From NCBI GenBank assembly GCA_902761605.1, contig CACWLC010000027.1:1-32766 (forward strand): DNA of 32,766 nt, written 5' to 3'. Under the pieces are notes generated by a model. That model made no database searches and had not been told where the DNA came from. It was given only the letters and a program-made list of their open reading frames with translations. The translations under genes and the position numbers were made by a program. Within the stretch, counting starts at the first letter, position 1, and each line of letters begins with the position of its first letter. Positions 7,069-15,710 of this stretch are shown in pieces. This stretch comes from an uncultured Prevotellaceae bacterium (GTDB lineage Bacteria; Bacteroidota; Bacteroidia; Bacteroidales; Bacteroidaceae).

Positions 7069-9009
7069 GTGAAAGCGTATTATCAATCTTTCGCCAACAG
7101 GTTGACCCGCAAGGTGATGCTGGCCACGCTGACAACACTGATTGTCATTGCCAGTATCATCATCGGTATCACCCTCAGCGCTGTCAAGTACGCGACAGAC
7201 GAGAAGTACAAGTCTGTCATGAGCATGGTCAACGAGAAACTGGAAAGGGTTCTCGCCACAGAGGAGTTGTGCGCCAGAAATGTCATCGGTGAAGTGTTCT
7301 ACTGGTTGGACTCGCCCGAGAAGATGATGGAATCTATGGAGAATGAGATCAAACTGAACAACTATACTGAGGGCTACTTCATCGCTTTCGAGCCTTACCA
7401 CTTCCCTCAGTATGGACGGTGGTTTGAGATCTATATGAATAAGATTAGGGATGAACATCCAAGGAACATCAGCTCGGCCAACCATGACTATCTCAGCAAA
7501 GAATGGTATGCCAAGGGCAAGGAATCGAAGACCGGCTTCTGGACGGATCCCTATTTCGATGATATCGGACAGAACGACAACGTCTGCTCGTTTGTCATGG
7601 CCCTCTACGACAAGAGAGACTCGATAGTGGGTGTCTTCGGTTCCGACCTGTCGCTGAAATGGCTCGCAAAAGAGCTGAAGATCATCAATGCCGGCAGTTA
7701 TCATAATGGAGTGTTTGATAATTTCTACAACAAAGATTACAGATTCTACACCTTTATCATCAGCCGCGACGGCACCTTCATTGCGCATCCCCAGTGGGAA
7801 AGGGTGATGAAGGAAAACGTGCTCTCCTACATCGACCAGAACGACGAGCATGACATGCAGGTCATTGCCGACATGAAACAGGGTAAGGCGGGAAATTCCT
7901 CGATGGTGATTGACGGTTTACGGGCGAACGTGTATTATACACCATTGGGGTCGACCAACTGGTCGGTGGCCATTGTCGTTCCCCAGAGAGCCTTCTGGTT
8001 TCCAGCACTCTCCTTGGTCGGTATACTGCTGATCATCACGGTAATCGGTATGGTGGTTATCTATCTCTTCTGCCGTTCGAATATCCGTCAGGTGGTAAGT
8101 CCCCTGAATGCTCTGGCCGATTCCGCCGACGAGGTGGCCAAGGGAAACTTCGATGCCCCCCTGCCTGATATCAGGCACAAGGATGAGGTATGCAAGCTGC
8201 GCGACTCGTTTGCAGCCATGCAGAGCTCGCTCGAACAATATATGCGGGACCTGAAGGAACAGACAGCCAAGGAGGCAGCCTTCAAATACGAGCTGAACGT
8301 GGCCGGAGGACTGCAGATGTCGATGATACCTAACACTTTCCCAGAGCGCAGCGATATCGACCTCTACGGGTATCTGAAACCCGCCAAGAGTATCGGTGGT
8401 GACCTTTATGACTACTTCATCCGCGATGACAAGCTGTTCTTCTGCATCGGTGATGTGAGTGGCAAGGGTATACCTGCAGCCCTGCTGATGGCTGCGACGC
8501 ATTACTTGTTCCGTATTACCTCAGGGCGTGAAAACGACCCGAAGCGGATTGTGGAGAACATGAACGACCTTCTTTCAGAAGATAACGAAGCGCTGATGTT
8601 CTGTACCTTCTTCCTTGGTGTGCTCGACCTGAAGACGCATCTGCTTAAATACTGTAATGCTGGTCACGAATGCCCCATACTCATCACCTCAGAGGTCAAC
8701 ATGATTCCTGTAGAGTGTAATCTCGCACTGGGACTGGGAGAAGGTTTCGACTATAAGTCGGAGGAGATGCAGTTATCGCCAGGCAATGTCCTCCTGCTCT
8801 ATACCGACGGTCTGAAGGAGGCTGCCAACGAAGAATTAAAACCTTTCGAGAAGCAGCGTATAAAGGACTCATTGCAACAGCTCGTTGACAATGGTCAGGC
8901 TAAAGCTTCCGAATATGTCCATCACCTTGTCGACGATGTCGCAACCTTCGTAAAAGACGCCCCACAGTCAGACGACCTCACCCTGATGGCTATCGTCATA
9001 AAGAAATAG
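7069..9009 (+). CDS. Cache-HAMP-SpoIIE/RsbU-type serine phosphatase
   Basis: A 646-residue membrane signalling phosphatase. The start is GTG, 4 bases after the STAS stop. Residues about 12-40 are the first membrane segment. About 45-290 is an extracytoplasmic dCache-type sensor, with WYAKGKESKTGFWTDPYFDD and FGSDLSLKWL. About 305-332 is the second membrane segment, then HAMP to about 390, a linking helix, and the PP2C/SpoIIE domain from about 425 to the end. Metal-binding and fold motifs are intact: GGDLYDYF near 443, IGDVSGKGIPAALL, GHECPIL, LLYTDGL and SDDLTLMAIV. By family it removes phosphate from a STAS-domain protein on a stimulus sensed outside the membrane; the adjacent STAS protein is the obvious substrate. 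Its last 14 bases overlap the convergent GH78-like gene. Confidence 0.92.
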   Translation: MKAYYQSFANRLTRKVMLATLTTLIVIASIIIGITLSAVKYATDEKYKSVMSMVNEKLERVLATEELCARNVIGEVFYWLDSPEKMMESMENEIKLNNYTEGYFIAFEPYHFPQYGRWFEIYMNKIRDEHPRNISSANHDYLSKEWYAKGKESKTGFWTDPYFDDIGQNDNVCSFVMALYDKRDSIVGVFGSDLSLKWLAKELKIINAGSYHNGVFDNFYNKDYRFYTFIISRDGTFIAHPQWERVMKENVLSYIDQNDEHDMQVIADMKQGKAGNSSMVIDGLRANVYYTPLGSTNWSVAIVVPQRAFWFPALSLVGILLIITVIGMVVIYLFCRSNIRQVVSPLNALADSADEVAKGNFDAPLPDIRHKDEVCKLRDSFAAMQSSLEQYMRDLKEQTAKEAAFKYELNVAGGLQMSMIPNTFPERSDIDLYGYLKPAKSIGGDLYDYFIRDDKLFFCIGDVSGKGIPAALLMAATHYLFRITSGRENDPKRIVENMNDLLSEDNEALMFCTFFLGVLDLKTHLLKYCNAGHECPILITSEVNMIPVECNLALGLGEGFDYKSEEMQLSPGNVLLLYTDGLKEAANEELKPFEKQRIKDSLQQLVDNGQAKASEYVHHLVDDVATFVKDAPQSDDLTLMAIVIKK

Positions 9010-11047
9010 TTAATTCCTTACCTGCAGGTATAGATATGCGCTGATCACCGATGATAAGCGTACCATTGCCACCATCGCTTCTAACACTGATGGAGTTGCG
9101 ATCCATCTCAACATGGATTAATCCAAAAGGTGTGGGCACATCGCCTCGCATCCATTCCAGATCGCCTAATTGCGGACGTACCTCGTATTCAGCATATCCA
9201 GGCTTCGTGGGACTGACGCCAAGGTAATATCTTCCTAAGAGATATACGGGCGAAGCTCCCCAGGCATGACAGAGGCTCTTTCCATAAGGACGGCCATACA
9301 TGGCCAGATGCTGGTTGCCGGATTCTGTGGGAACATATTTCTCCCAGAAGGTGGTGGCACCTTCATGAAGCATACCACCCCAGTAGTCGCGGATGTCGTT
9401 TAAGACTTGATTATGGTGTCCAGCCTTGCAGAGCGTCTCGAGTTCGTAGAAACGCATGTAAGGAGTTGTGATGGGGTCGATGGCAGGATTGAGCATCACA
9501 CTCTGCATGATATGCTCTTGCTGCTTAGTGTCAGCCTGGCCATAGAGGATGGCAAACATGTTGGGGAACTTGGTGATCTGAGTGTTCATCACGACATCCG
9601 TTCCCGACTCGCCTTCGCCTGCCTGCAGCCTTTCAATAGCATGGAGGTAGGCCTGCTGGTCTTCACTCCAGAAAACGTTGTTTATCTTATCTCGCAGGTC
9701 GTCGGCCTTCTTGCGATATGTATCGGATGACTCTCCTATGAGGTCGGCACATTCTGCCATCGTCGCAAGAGACTTCATCAACAGGATCTGTTCGAAGCAG
9801 AGTATTCCCCGTTTGTGCATCGGGAAGTCGGTCCAGTCAACGAAAATCCAATCGTCAGCCTGCCCCTCTGCCATTCCTTCGGCATTTGTACGGCTTAACA
9901 CATAGTCCATCATGGATACCATCCTGGGCCATATCTCACGGACAAAGTCACTGTCGCCAGTATACTGATAATAGTCGGCAATGGACTTAAACCAATAGAA
10001 GGTGTAATCCATGATAGTGTTGATATGAGCCGTAACGGGATCTTTACCTCGCAACTGACGGATAGTGCGCTTAACACACTCTGTGTCAAAACGCAGGTAG
10101 TAGTTCATAAGGTATGACTGTATGGCATCCCCACTCCAGGTCCAACGGTCGCGCTTGATGCCGTCCATGAAGAACTCGCGGGTGGTGAGGTCCATCGTAT
10201 AAGCAGACACCTCCCAGATCTTGTTCAGCAGATTGTCTGAGCTGCAGAAAGAGCCACTCTTTTTCGTATCGAAGGGAGCATACTCATAGTCCATCAGCAC
10301 CTCGTCGTAACTGCTGTCATCAACCTTCTCTATGTAGACATAGCGGAAAGCTTTTGAAGAGAGGTCAATGGTGAAAGGTGAGAGGTGAGAGGAAAGTATG
10401 TCGAGTGTCTCACAGTGGTCTTTGTCGAGAGCCTCCTCACGGCTTTCGCCGTAATAGATGCGGACAGTGCCTTTCAGACCCTTAATCTTGAGATAGCCAA
10501 ACGTCTCGCGGCCAAAGTCGTACAGGCCGTTTTCGCAGGCAACAGGGCGCAGTTCTTTACGTTCCAGACGATAATCTGAGGGCTTACTGTCAATGCAGTC
10601 AAAACACCATGAGGCTGCCGGCACATAGATGCCAGATCCATGGGCAACACCATTCTCGTCGATCCAGAGTTTATCCTCATAGGTAACCTGCCACGAGGAG
10701 TCAGTGTTCACTGTATCACCTTCAATGTAAAGGGCTGGTGGCGTTGCCTGATTCCACACCTTCAGGTTCAGTTTATGCTCTCCTGCCGGAACGGTAAAGG
10801 TCTGGGGCATGCCAAACTGCAGTTTACCATCGAGCATCAGGTTAAACTGTCCCTCGACGGCAATGCGTATCGTTTCTTCTTTTTCTAATACAAATGATTT
10901 CGAGAACTCCACCGTAGGCCAGTGAGAGTCCTGTTTCCAAAATGGAGGGAACATCGCCCCTCGCTCCGTACGACGGTTATTGAAGATATTTCCCAGCCAG
11001 ACCTCAAAGTCGCCGGGATACCATATCCAAGTTGCCTTTTTCTCCAT
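8996..11047 (-). CDS. GH78-like alpha-L-rhamnosidase family protein
   Basis: A 683-residue protein from the ATG at 11047; longer versions would overlap the upstream gene. The N-terminal part has beta-sandwich jelly-roll character (FWKQDSHWPTVEFSKSFVL and following). An (alpha/alpha)6 barrel runs from about 290 to 600, with the signature FMDGIKRDRWTWSGDA, which corresponds to the acidic D...RDER.GW.GD motif of GH78 but is one residue shorter and lacks its Glu. The barrel later shows GATTFWEKY and HAWGASPVYLLGRY, followed by a C-terminal beta domain. GH78 enzymes release L-rhamnose from pectin or other glycans. No signal peptide is visible, so a cytoplasmic site on imported oligosaccharides is suggested. 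It starts 5 bases after the propeller sensor gene and is probably co-transcribed with it. Exact substrate is unknown. Confidence 0.8.
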   Translation of the reverse strand: MEKKATWIWYPGDFEVWLGNIFNNRRTERGAMFPPFWKQDSHWPTVEFSKSFVLEKEETIRIAVEGQFNLMLDGKLQFGMPQTFTVPAGEHKLNLKVWNQATPPALYIEGDTVNTDSSWQVTYEDKLWIDENGVAHGSGIYVPAASWCFDCIDSKPSDYRLERKELRPVACENGLYDFGRETFGYLKIKGLKGTVRIYYGESREEALDKDHCETLDILSSHLSPFTIDLSSKAFRYVYIEKVDDSSYDEVLMDYEYAPFDTKKSGSFCSSDNLLNKIWEVSAYTMDLTTREFFMDGIKRDRWTWSGDAIQSYLMNYYLRFDTECVKRTIRQLRGKDPVTAHINTIMDYTFYWFKSIADYYQYTGDSDFVREIWPRMVSMMDYVLSRTNAEGMAEGQADDWIFVDWTDFPMHKRGILCFEQILLMKSLATMAECADLIGESSDTYRKKADDLRDKINNVFWSEDQQAYLHAIERLQAGEGESGTDVVMNTQITKFPNMFAILYGQADTKQQEHIMQSVMLNPAIDPITTPYMRFYELETLCKAGHHNQVLNDIRDYWGGMLHEGATTFWEKYVPTESGNQHLAMYGRPYGKSLCHAWGASPVYLLGRYYLGVSPTKPGYAEYEVRPQLGDLEWMRGDVPTPFGLIHVEMDRNSISVRSDGGNGTLIIGDQRISIPAGKELTISL
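10370..10390 (+). repeat. Three tandem heptamers (GGTGARA) inside the GH78-like gene
   Basis: GGTGAAA, GGTGAGA, GGTGAGA run in tandem at 10370-10390. The gene reads the opposite strand, where they encode part of an SSHLSPFT segment. The motif resembles the heptamers at intergenic positions elsewhere in the window. Confidence 0.7.
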
Positions 11048-11052
11048 TAATT

Positions 11053-13533
11053 TCAGACTTTCCTTTTCTTGTTTCTTATTAATGCTATCATTCCTGCCGC
11101 CAATAGCAGATAGATAATCCATGCCCACCACGAGCGATACCAAGGAGTGCCGATGGTAATAACGAGGCGGTTTTCATATTCACCCATCGTACCGTCGTCC
11201 TTAAACATTCGCACACACAGAGTATAAGAACCAGAAGGCAGACCCATATAGCTGATATTCGGATTCACCTGTTCTGTCTTTACCCATGTATCGTCATATC
11301 CCTCCAGACGATAGATGAAGCGTGTGCCATTCTTAACACCGCCATCATTAGAGGCCATCTGGATTGAGAAATGGTTCTCGTCGCTTCTCAGATACAGTTC
11401 CTTACAGTCAAAGAGAGCCTTCTCCAGTATCACATGACCTTCATACTCATGGCCAGACTCGATAAGATCGTTGTAAATAACAAGTCCGCTGAATACCGGT
11501 TTCTCTTCCTTGCTGTTATTGGCCAACTTCGTAGTGTTGATGATATCGAGTCCATCCTGTCCGCCAACCAGCAGCAGACCTTTCTTGGAATAATATACAG
11601 CACGCTGATTGAATGGGCCAGGCTGCAGTCCGTCGCGATCGTTATAGCTCCGCACGGCAAATGTCCATACTCCATTCTCCTGCTTTGGCGTGATGTTCGA
11701 CACTCCATGGTCTGTAACAACCCATATCGTACCTCGCTCGTCTTCTGTCAGGGCAACGACACTGTTGCCATAGAATCCCGACTTCATGTCGAGCAGCGTG
11801 CTTTGTCCCGTCTTTCGGTCGAACACGTTTACTCCCGATGCAGATCCCTGCCAGATGAGTCCTCTGGCATCCATCAGAGCCTGAGTGGTAGCAGCTGAAA
11901 TGGTATACGACTTCTCATCGTGCGGCAGTGGCATGTTTATCAGCTTCATGGTAACAGGATTCACCAATGAGCAGTATTCTGAATTACCTAATAATATCCA
12001 ACCGTTGGCAGCTCTTGTGATACTATTGGTCCAGTCGGTCTTGATGGTGGAGTTCTTGGTAGTCCAAGAGCGCTGACGCTCTGTACGTTTGTCGATGCGC
12101 ACGACACCTCCACCCAAAACGCCTACCCAGATGTTACCCCAGTAGTCCTCTGTGATACCCCATATATTATTTGTCTGGAAAGCACTGCCCGGCATTGCAG
12201 CAGTATAGTTCTTCCACTGTCCGTTGCGATAGCGTATCAGCCCGCCTTCCCACGTACCGAACCACAGTGTACCATCCTTAGCAGTATAGCTGCCCACGAC
12301 GACATCGTTGAGAACACCTATCCCTTGCTTGTTGAAACTCTCTTCCACCTCCATCGTCTCTGGGTCGACTTTAAGGATACCTCCTGAGTTCAGTCCGAGC
12401 CAGTAATGGCCGTCATGGTCTTCGGTGATGGCATTGATGTCACCCAGTTCGATACTTGAGAAGTTCGACATGGCATCGGCACTCATCGCCACTCCGTTCT
12501 TATAGGTAGCCACCCACATACGTCCCAGCTGGTCTTCATAGAGATGCTTTGCAGTGATGTCAGGCAAGGTGGTCTCGTCGCCCTTCACGTTAGTAAACTG
12601 TCGCCACTCCTTGTTTTTGAAGTCGAGCAACAGCACTCCGAGGTGGTCGGTAGCCACCCACAGATATCCTTTCTTGTCGTAACGTACCTCCCAGACAATG
12701 ATATTGTCGGGCACATCCTGGAATCCCTTGGCCCGCATCAGTTCCGTAAGCGAGGTATACCAGCGTTTGTCCTGCGGAACATATATATAGGTTCCTGTAG
12801 AGTGTGTGATCACCCACGTGATACCATCCTTGTCGTAGTAAAGCCAATAGTCATTATATGTATCATTCAAGCTACGTCTCACATAGTTATCTTTCCACAG
12901 CACCCTGCCATTCTTATCATCGATACACATCAGTTCACCCAGGTTCGACACCAGTAATATTCCCTCTTTATTACGAGAATAACTCATGATACCAAACTCT
13001 TTAGGAAATTCGTTATCCTTATAGCCGAAAGCCATGTTAATCAGCTTCTTGGTTTTTGGGTCATAAATGAAATATCCATTATCCCACGACTTAACAAAGA
13101 ACCGCTTCGTCTCAGGATCGATATACAGGTGCTCGGCTCCACCCGTTATTCCGTATTCTGCCAAAGATTTTGTAGGCCATCGTTCCACAGTCTCTGTGAT
13201 GGGGTCATATACAGCATAGTTAAAGCCGTGATCGAGCCACAGTCTGCCGTCAAAGGCTTCCATCACCGCTGTAACACGGTTAGAACGGATTGTTGTTGTG
13301 TCACTCTCGTAGGAATAGAATGTGCGGAAACGGTAACCGTCGTAACGGCAGAGTCCAAAAGGTGTTGGCAACCAGACGAAGCCTCTTGAATCGCGCAAGA
13401 TGCAATTCACCTGTGAGTTCGACAGTCCGTCACGCGTATCGAGCCTACGGAATCTGATGTCTGGAATCATTGCTTGTGCCAGTATTGGCAAGAAAGAAAG
13501 CACAAGAAGCGCCTGTCGTAGTTTGAAATTCAT
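11053..13533 (-). CDS. HTCS-type propeller sensor lacking kinase and regulator domains
   Basis: An 826-residue protein with an N-terminal signal peptide (hydrophobic run ending at AQA, about residue 21). It then shows the start of the two-component-regulator propeller family (FRRLDTRDGLSNSQVNCI) and many Reg_prop blades of the form G-IW-GT (TLWFGTWEGGLIRYRNG, NIWVGVLGGGVVRID). A Y_Y_Y-type beta-sandwich precedes the membrane (FIYRLEGYDDTW, LPSGSYTLCVRMF). A single membrane segment (WWAWIIYLLLAAGMIAL) follows and the protein ends at once with a basic tail. Full hybrid two-component systems run to about 1300-1400 residues with histidine kinase, receiver and AraC parts; all are missing here. No frameshift remnant lies downstream, because the GH78-like gene starts 5 bases later. 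It may signal through another protein, or be a decayed regulator. Confidence 0.85.
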   Translation of the reverse strand: MNFKLRQALLVLSFLPILAQAMIPDIRFRRLDTRDGLSNSQVNCILRDSRGFVWLPTPFGLCRYDGYRFRTFYSYESDTTTIRSNRVTAVMEAFDGRLWLDHGFNYAVYDPITETVERWPTKSLAEYGITGGAEHLYIDPETKRFFVKSWDNGYFIYDPKTKKLINMAFGYKDNEFPKEFGIMSYSRNKEGILLVSNLGELMCIDDKNGRVLWKDNYVRRSLNDTYNDYWLYYDKDGITWVITHSTGTYIYVPQDKRWYTSLTELMRAKGFQDVPDNIIVWEVRYDKKGYLWVATDHLGVLLLDFKNKEWRQFTNVKGDETTLPDITAKHLYEDQLGRMWVATYKNGVAMSADAMSNFSSIELGDINAITEDHDGHYWLGLNSGGILKVDPETMEVEESFNKQGIGVLNDVVVGSYTAKDGTLWFGTWEGGLIRYRNGQWKNYTAAMPGSAFQTNNIWGITEDYWGNIWVGVLGGGVVRIDKRTERQRSWTTKNSTIKTDWTNSITRAANGWILLGNSEYCSLVNPVTMKLINMPLPHDEKSYTISAATTQALMDARGLIWQGSASGVNVFDRKTGQSTLLDMKSGFYGNSVVALTEDERGTIWVVTDHGVSNITPKQENGVWTFAVRSYNDRDGLQPGPFNQRAVYYSKKGLLLVGGQDGLDIINTTKLANNSKEEKPVFSGLVIYNDLIESGHEYEGHVILEKALFDCKELYLRSDENHFSIQMASNDGGVKNGTRFIYRLEGYDDTWVKTEQVNPNISYMGLPSGSYTLCVRMFKDDGTMGEYENRLVITIGTPWYRSWWAWIIYLLLAAGMIALIRNKKRKV

Positions 13534-13566
13534 GAATAACGTAGTAAGTTGTTAATAAACACGCTG

Positions 13567-13574
13567 CAAAAATA
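13567..13574 (-). promoter_or_regulatory. Candidate -7 box for the propeller sensor/GH78 operon
   Basis: On the minus strand the bases read TATTTTTG, matching TAnnTTTG, about 34 bases before the ATG at 13533. I see no clear -33 TTTG at the right distance, so this is weaker than the other promoters. The 108-base gap to fdtB (13534-13641) holds this box and A/T-rich sequence only. Confidence 0.45.
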
Positions 13575-13641
13575 CAAAAAAATTCCATAAACGCACATTT
13601 TTTTGCGGAAATATTTCGCTAACATTAGAGTTTTTTAATTA

Positions 13642-14769
13642 TCAGCGGAATTTATTGAGAAGATCAATAATATAGCTGACCTCATCATAGGTCAAAGCCT
13701 GATTACAAGGAATGGAAAGCTCCTGTTCATGAATCAGCTCAGTGATGGGTAACTCAAGGTTATTCCACTCTTTATAACACTTCTGTTTATGGGGAGGAAT
13801 GGGATAATGGATTTGAGTCTCTATGCCATTGTCTGCAAGATATTTTCGTAGTTCGTCACGACGTGGACTGAATACAGGGAAGATATGATGGACGGAGTCA
13901 CGATTTGACGAGCCGTAATCTCGTGGGCAACGAGCCGTAATCTCGTCATCGACGAGCCGTAATCTCACGAGGTCGTTGCTTACTTCCCGTTTGTAGCGGG
14001 CGGCAATCTCATGTCTGCGCTGATTGACAGCATTGAGATGAGGCAGCTTTGCCAGAAGGATGGCAGCCTGAATCTCATCCATACGGCTGTTGCGGCCATG
14101 ATAGTCGAAGATGTAGTGACGTGAAGACCCATAGTTTCCCATAGCACGGATAACATCTGCAAGTTCAGTATCATATGTTGTTACGGCTCCTGCATCACCA
14201 AAGGCTCCGAGATTCTTTGTCGGATAGAAGCTATGACCTGCAGCATCGCCCAACGATCCTGTACGTTTTTCCCCAAAGATGCAGCCGTGAGCCTGGGCAT
14301 TGTCTTCGATTAGCTTCAAACCGTATTTATGGCATATATCCCCTATCCTATTCGTATAGGCACAGATACCATATAGATGGACAATCATGGCAGCCCGGGT
14401 TCTTTCAGTAACAGCCTGTTCGATAAGGGTATCATCAATCTGAAGGGTATCAGGCGAAGGCTCCACAAGGACTGGTTTAAGCTGATTCTCAGTGATGGCG
14501 AGAATCGAGGCGATATAGGTATTGGCCGGCACGATGACCTCATCGCCAGGAGCCATCACACCCAGTTCGATATAGGCTCGGAATATGAGCGTCAGGGCAT
14601 CGAGGCCATTGCCACATCCGACACAATACTTAGTACCTATATATTCCGCATAAGCCTCCTCAAAGCGACGGGTATAGTCTCCTTTCAGATACCACCCACT
14701 CCGCATCACCTCGTCGGCAGCATGCTCATAGGGCTTGTTTATCGCCTTAAGATCCAGATACTTTATCAT
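13642..14769 (-). CDS. fdtB: FdtB/QdtB-like dTDP-sugar 3-aminotransferase (DegT/DnrJ family)
   Basis: A 375-residue PLP enzyme. The start at 14769 gives a 4-base ATGA overlap with the upstream stop and begins MIKYLDL, typical of the family; an ATG at 14778 is possible. The DegT/DnrJ/EryC1/StrS fold is plain: GCGNGLDAL near the N-terminus, the IEDNAQAHG cofactor motif, and the PLP lysine in [15 protein letters not shown]. The enzyme would transfer an amino group from glutamate to C3 of a dTDP-3-keto-6-deoxyhexose, the product of the FdtA-like ketoisomerase encoded two genes upstream. Whether the product is Fuc3N or Qui3N cannot be told. Odd feature: about 24 residues before the SVHHIFPVF motif are made by an inserted 22-bp DNA repeat and probably form a surface loop. 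Confidence 0.85.
   Translation of the reverse strand: MIKYLDLKAINKPYEHAADEVMRSGWYLKGDYTRRFEEAYAEYIGTKYCVGCGNGLDALTLIFRAYIELGVMAPGDEVIVPANTYIASILAITENQLKPVLVEPSPDTLQIDDTLIEQAVTERTRAAMIVHLYGICAYTNRIGDICHKYGLKLIEDNAQAHGCIFGEKRTGSLGDAAGHSFYPTKNLGAFGDAGAVTTYDTELADVIRAMGNYGSSRHYIFDYHGRNSRMDEIQAAILLAKLPHLNAVNQRRHEIAARYKREVSNDLVRLRLVDDEITARCPRDYGSSNRDSVHHIFPVFSPRRDELRKYLADNGIETQIHYPIPPHKQKCYKEWNNLELPITELIHEQELSIPCNQALTYDEVSYIIDLLNKFR
13908..13968. repeat. Three copies of a palindromic repeat with 22-bp period inside fdtB
   Basis: Units at 13908-13924 and 13930-13946 are identical 17-mers (ACGAGCCGTAATCTCGT). A third at 13952-13968 differs only in its last bases. Starts are 22 bases apart. Each unit has inverted arms ACGAG and CTCGT around a 7-base loop. 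Because 22 is not a multiple of 3, the fdtB frame reads the copies as RLRLV, EITAR and DYGSS in turn, without a stop. Confidence 0.9.
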
Positions 14770-15710
14770 AGTGTCCATTCGTAAGTATCATAACATACCG
14801 CCCGCGCCCCAAAACCTTCCTTCTGGAATATCAGCGACTCATTAAGGTCGTCATTATCCACCTTATTCGAAGTTCCGAAATCAAAGTATTTCCTGCCTTC
14901 AGCCTCATAGCGGTCTAAGAGGTTACTGAAGAGGAAATCCAATGCTCCATTACGACGTCCTTCTTCCGATGCCATAATATACTGCGTCTTGACAGTCTGA
15001 CCACAATCATAAAGCAATGTCCCTCCCAGGATGACATCATCCCTACAAACTGTCATCAGTCGGATATTATTCGGAAAACGCTCCTTTAGCAGCATTATCT
15101 CATTCAACGTATGAACAGCCTTGGCACGGAATTTCTCCCAAAGGTGCTGCACTAACATCTGCCAGAACACCGTAAAGTCAGTCTGCTCTCTGACATAAAG
15201 ACATGCTTTCCGACCTTTCTTTACGCCACGCTTTCTAAGGGTGGAAAAAGGCAGTCGCAGACCCAGTTCTACTACTGAAGCAATATCTCTCGAGAAAAGC
15301 CGTGCATGGGCCACATTAGCGATGGCAAAGATATCCTCCTCAGAAGGTTGGGAAGCATAAATCCATGGGATATGTTTATACACAACTCTTGAGAAACCCT
15401 GCCTGCTGAGGAAATCATCCAATGTCTCCACCATCGAACATGTCTGGGCAGCCTTGCAGCGACAGTCCATCAGAAGTCCTCCATATGTAAGTCCACGATG
15501 TGACCACAAAGTACCATCTCCTCCATCATTTGCAGGCAACAAGGCGCATAACCTGCCCTTGTCGTAGAACATCAAGGAGTAATCTGCAAATCTGTCAGCA
15601 TGGTAATCCATATATCCACGATAAAACAAGAAGGTTGCATTCTTAGACTGTCGTATGAATGCATCCCATTCAGCGGCCTTATCGGGGGTATATCTGACGA
15701 TTTCAATCAT
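14766..15710 (-). CDS. FemAB/GNAT-like acyltransferase, probable amino-sugar N-acyltransferase
   Basis: A 314-residue protein with two GNAT-like halves, as in the FemAB/BioF2-type group. The C-terminal half is clearest: a strand pair ([19 protein letters not shown]), a [18 protein letters not shown] helix and a YFDFGTSN end, as seen in acyltransferases that use acyl-CoA or aminoacyl donors. It overlaps the FdtA-like gene by 8 bases and fdtB by 4, so all three are translationally coupled. Position between a 3,4-ketoisomerase and a 3-aminotransferase suggests that it acylates the 3-amino group of the dTDP sugar, a job done by left-handed beta-helix enzymes (FdtC/QdtC) in the well-studied pathways. 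The acyl donor is unknown. An alternative is transfer to a finished glycan. Confidence 0.65.
   Translation of the reverse strand: MIEIVRYTPDKAAEWDAFIRQSKNATFLFYRGYMDYHADRFADYSLMFYDKGRLCALLPANDGGDGTLWSHRGLTYGGLLMDCRCKAAQTCSMVETLDDFLSRQGFSRVVYKHIPWIYASQPSEEDIFAIANVAHARLFSRDIASVVELGLRLPFSTLRKRGVKKGRKACLYVREQTDFTVFWQMLVQHLWEKFRAKAVHTLNEIMLLKERFPNNIRLMTVCRDDVILGGTLLYDCGQTVKTQYIMASEEGRRNGALDFLFSNLLDRYEAEGRKYFDFGTSNKVDNDDLNESLIFQKEGFGARAVCYDTYEWTL

Noticed and set aside
11048-11143. Extended start of the GH78-like gene at 11143
   Set aside because: It would overlap the sensor gene by 91 bases and add residues with no family resemblance; ATG 11047 gives a normal 5-base spacing.
13908-13968. CRISPR array
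   Set aside because: Only three 17-base units with 5-base spacers, inside a coding gene and with no cas genes; it is a short tandem palindrome.
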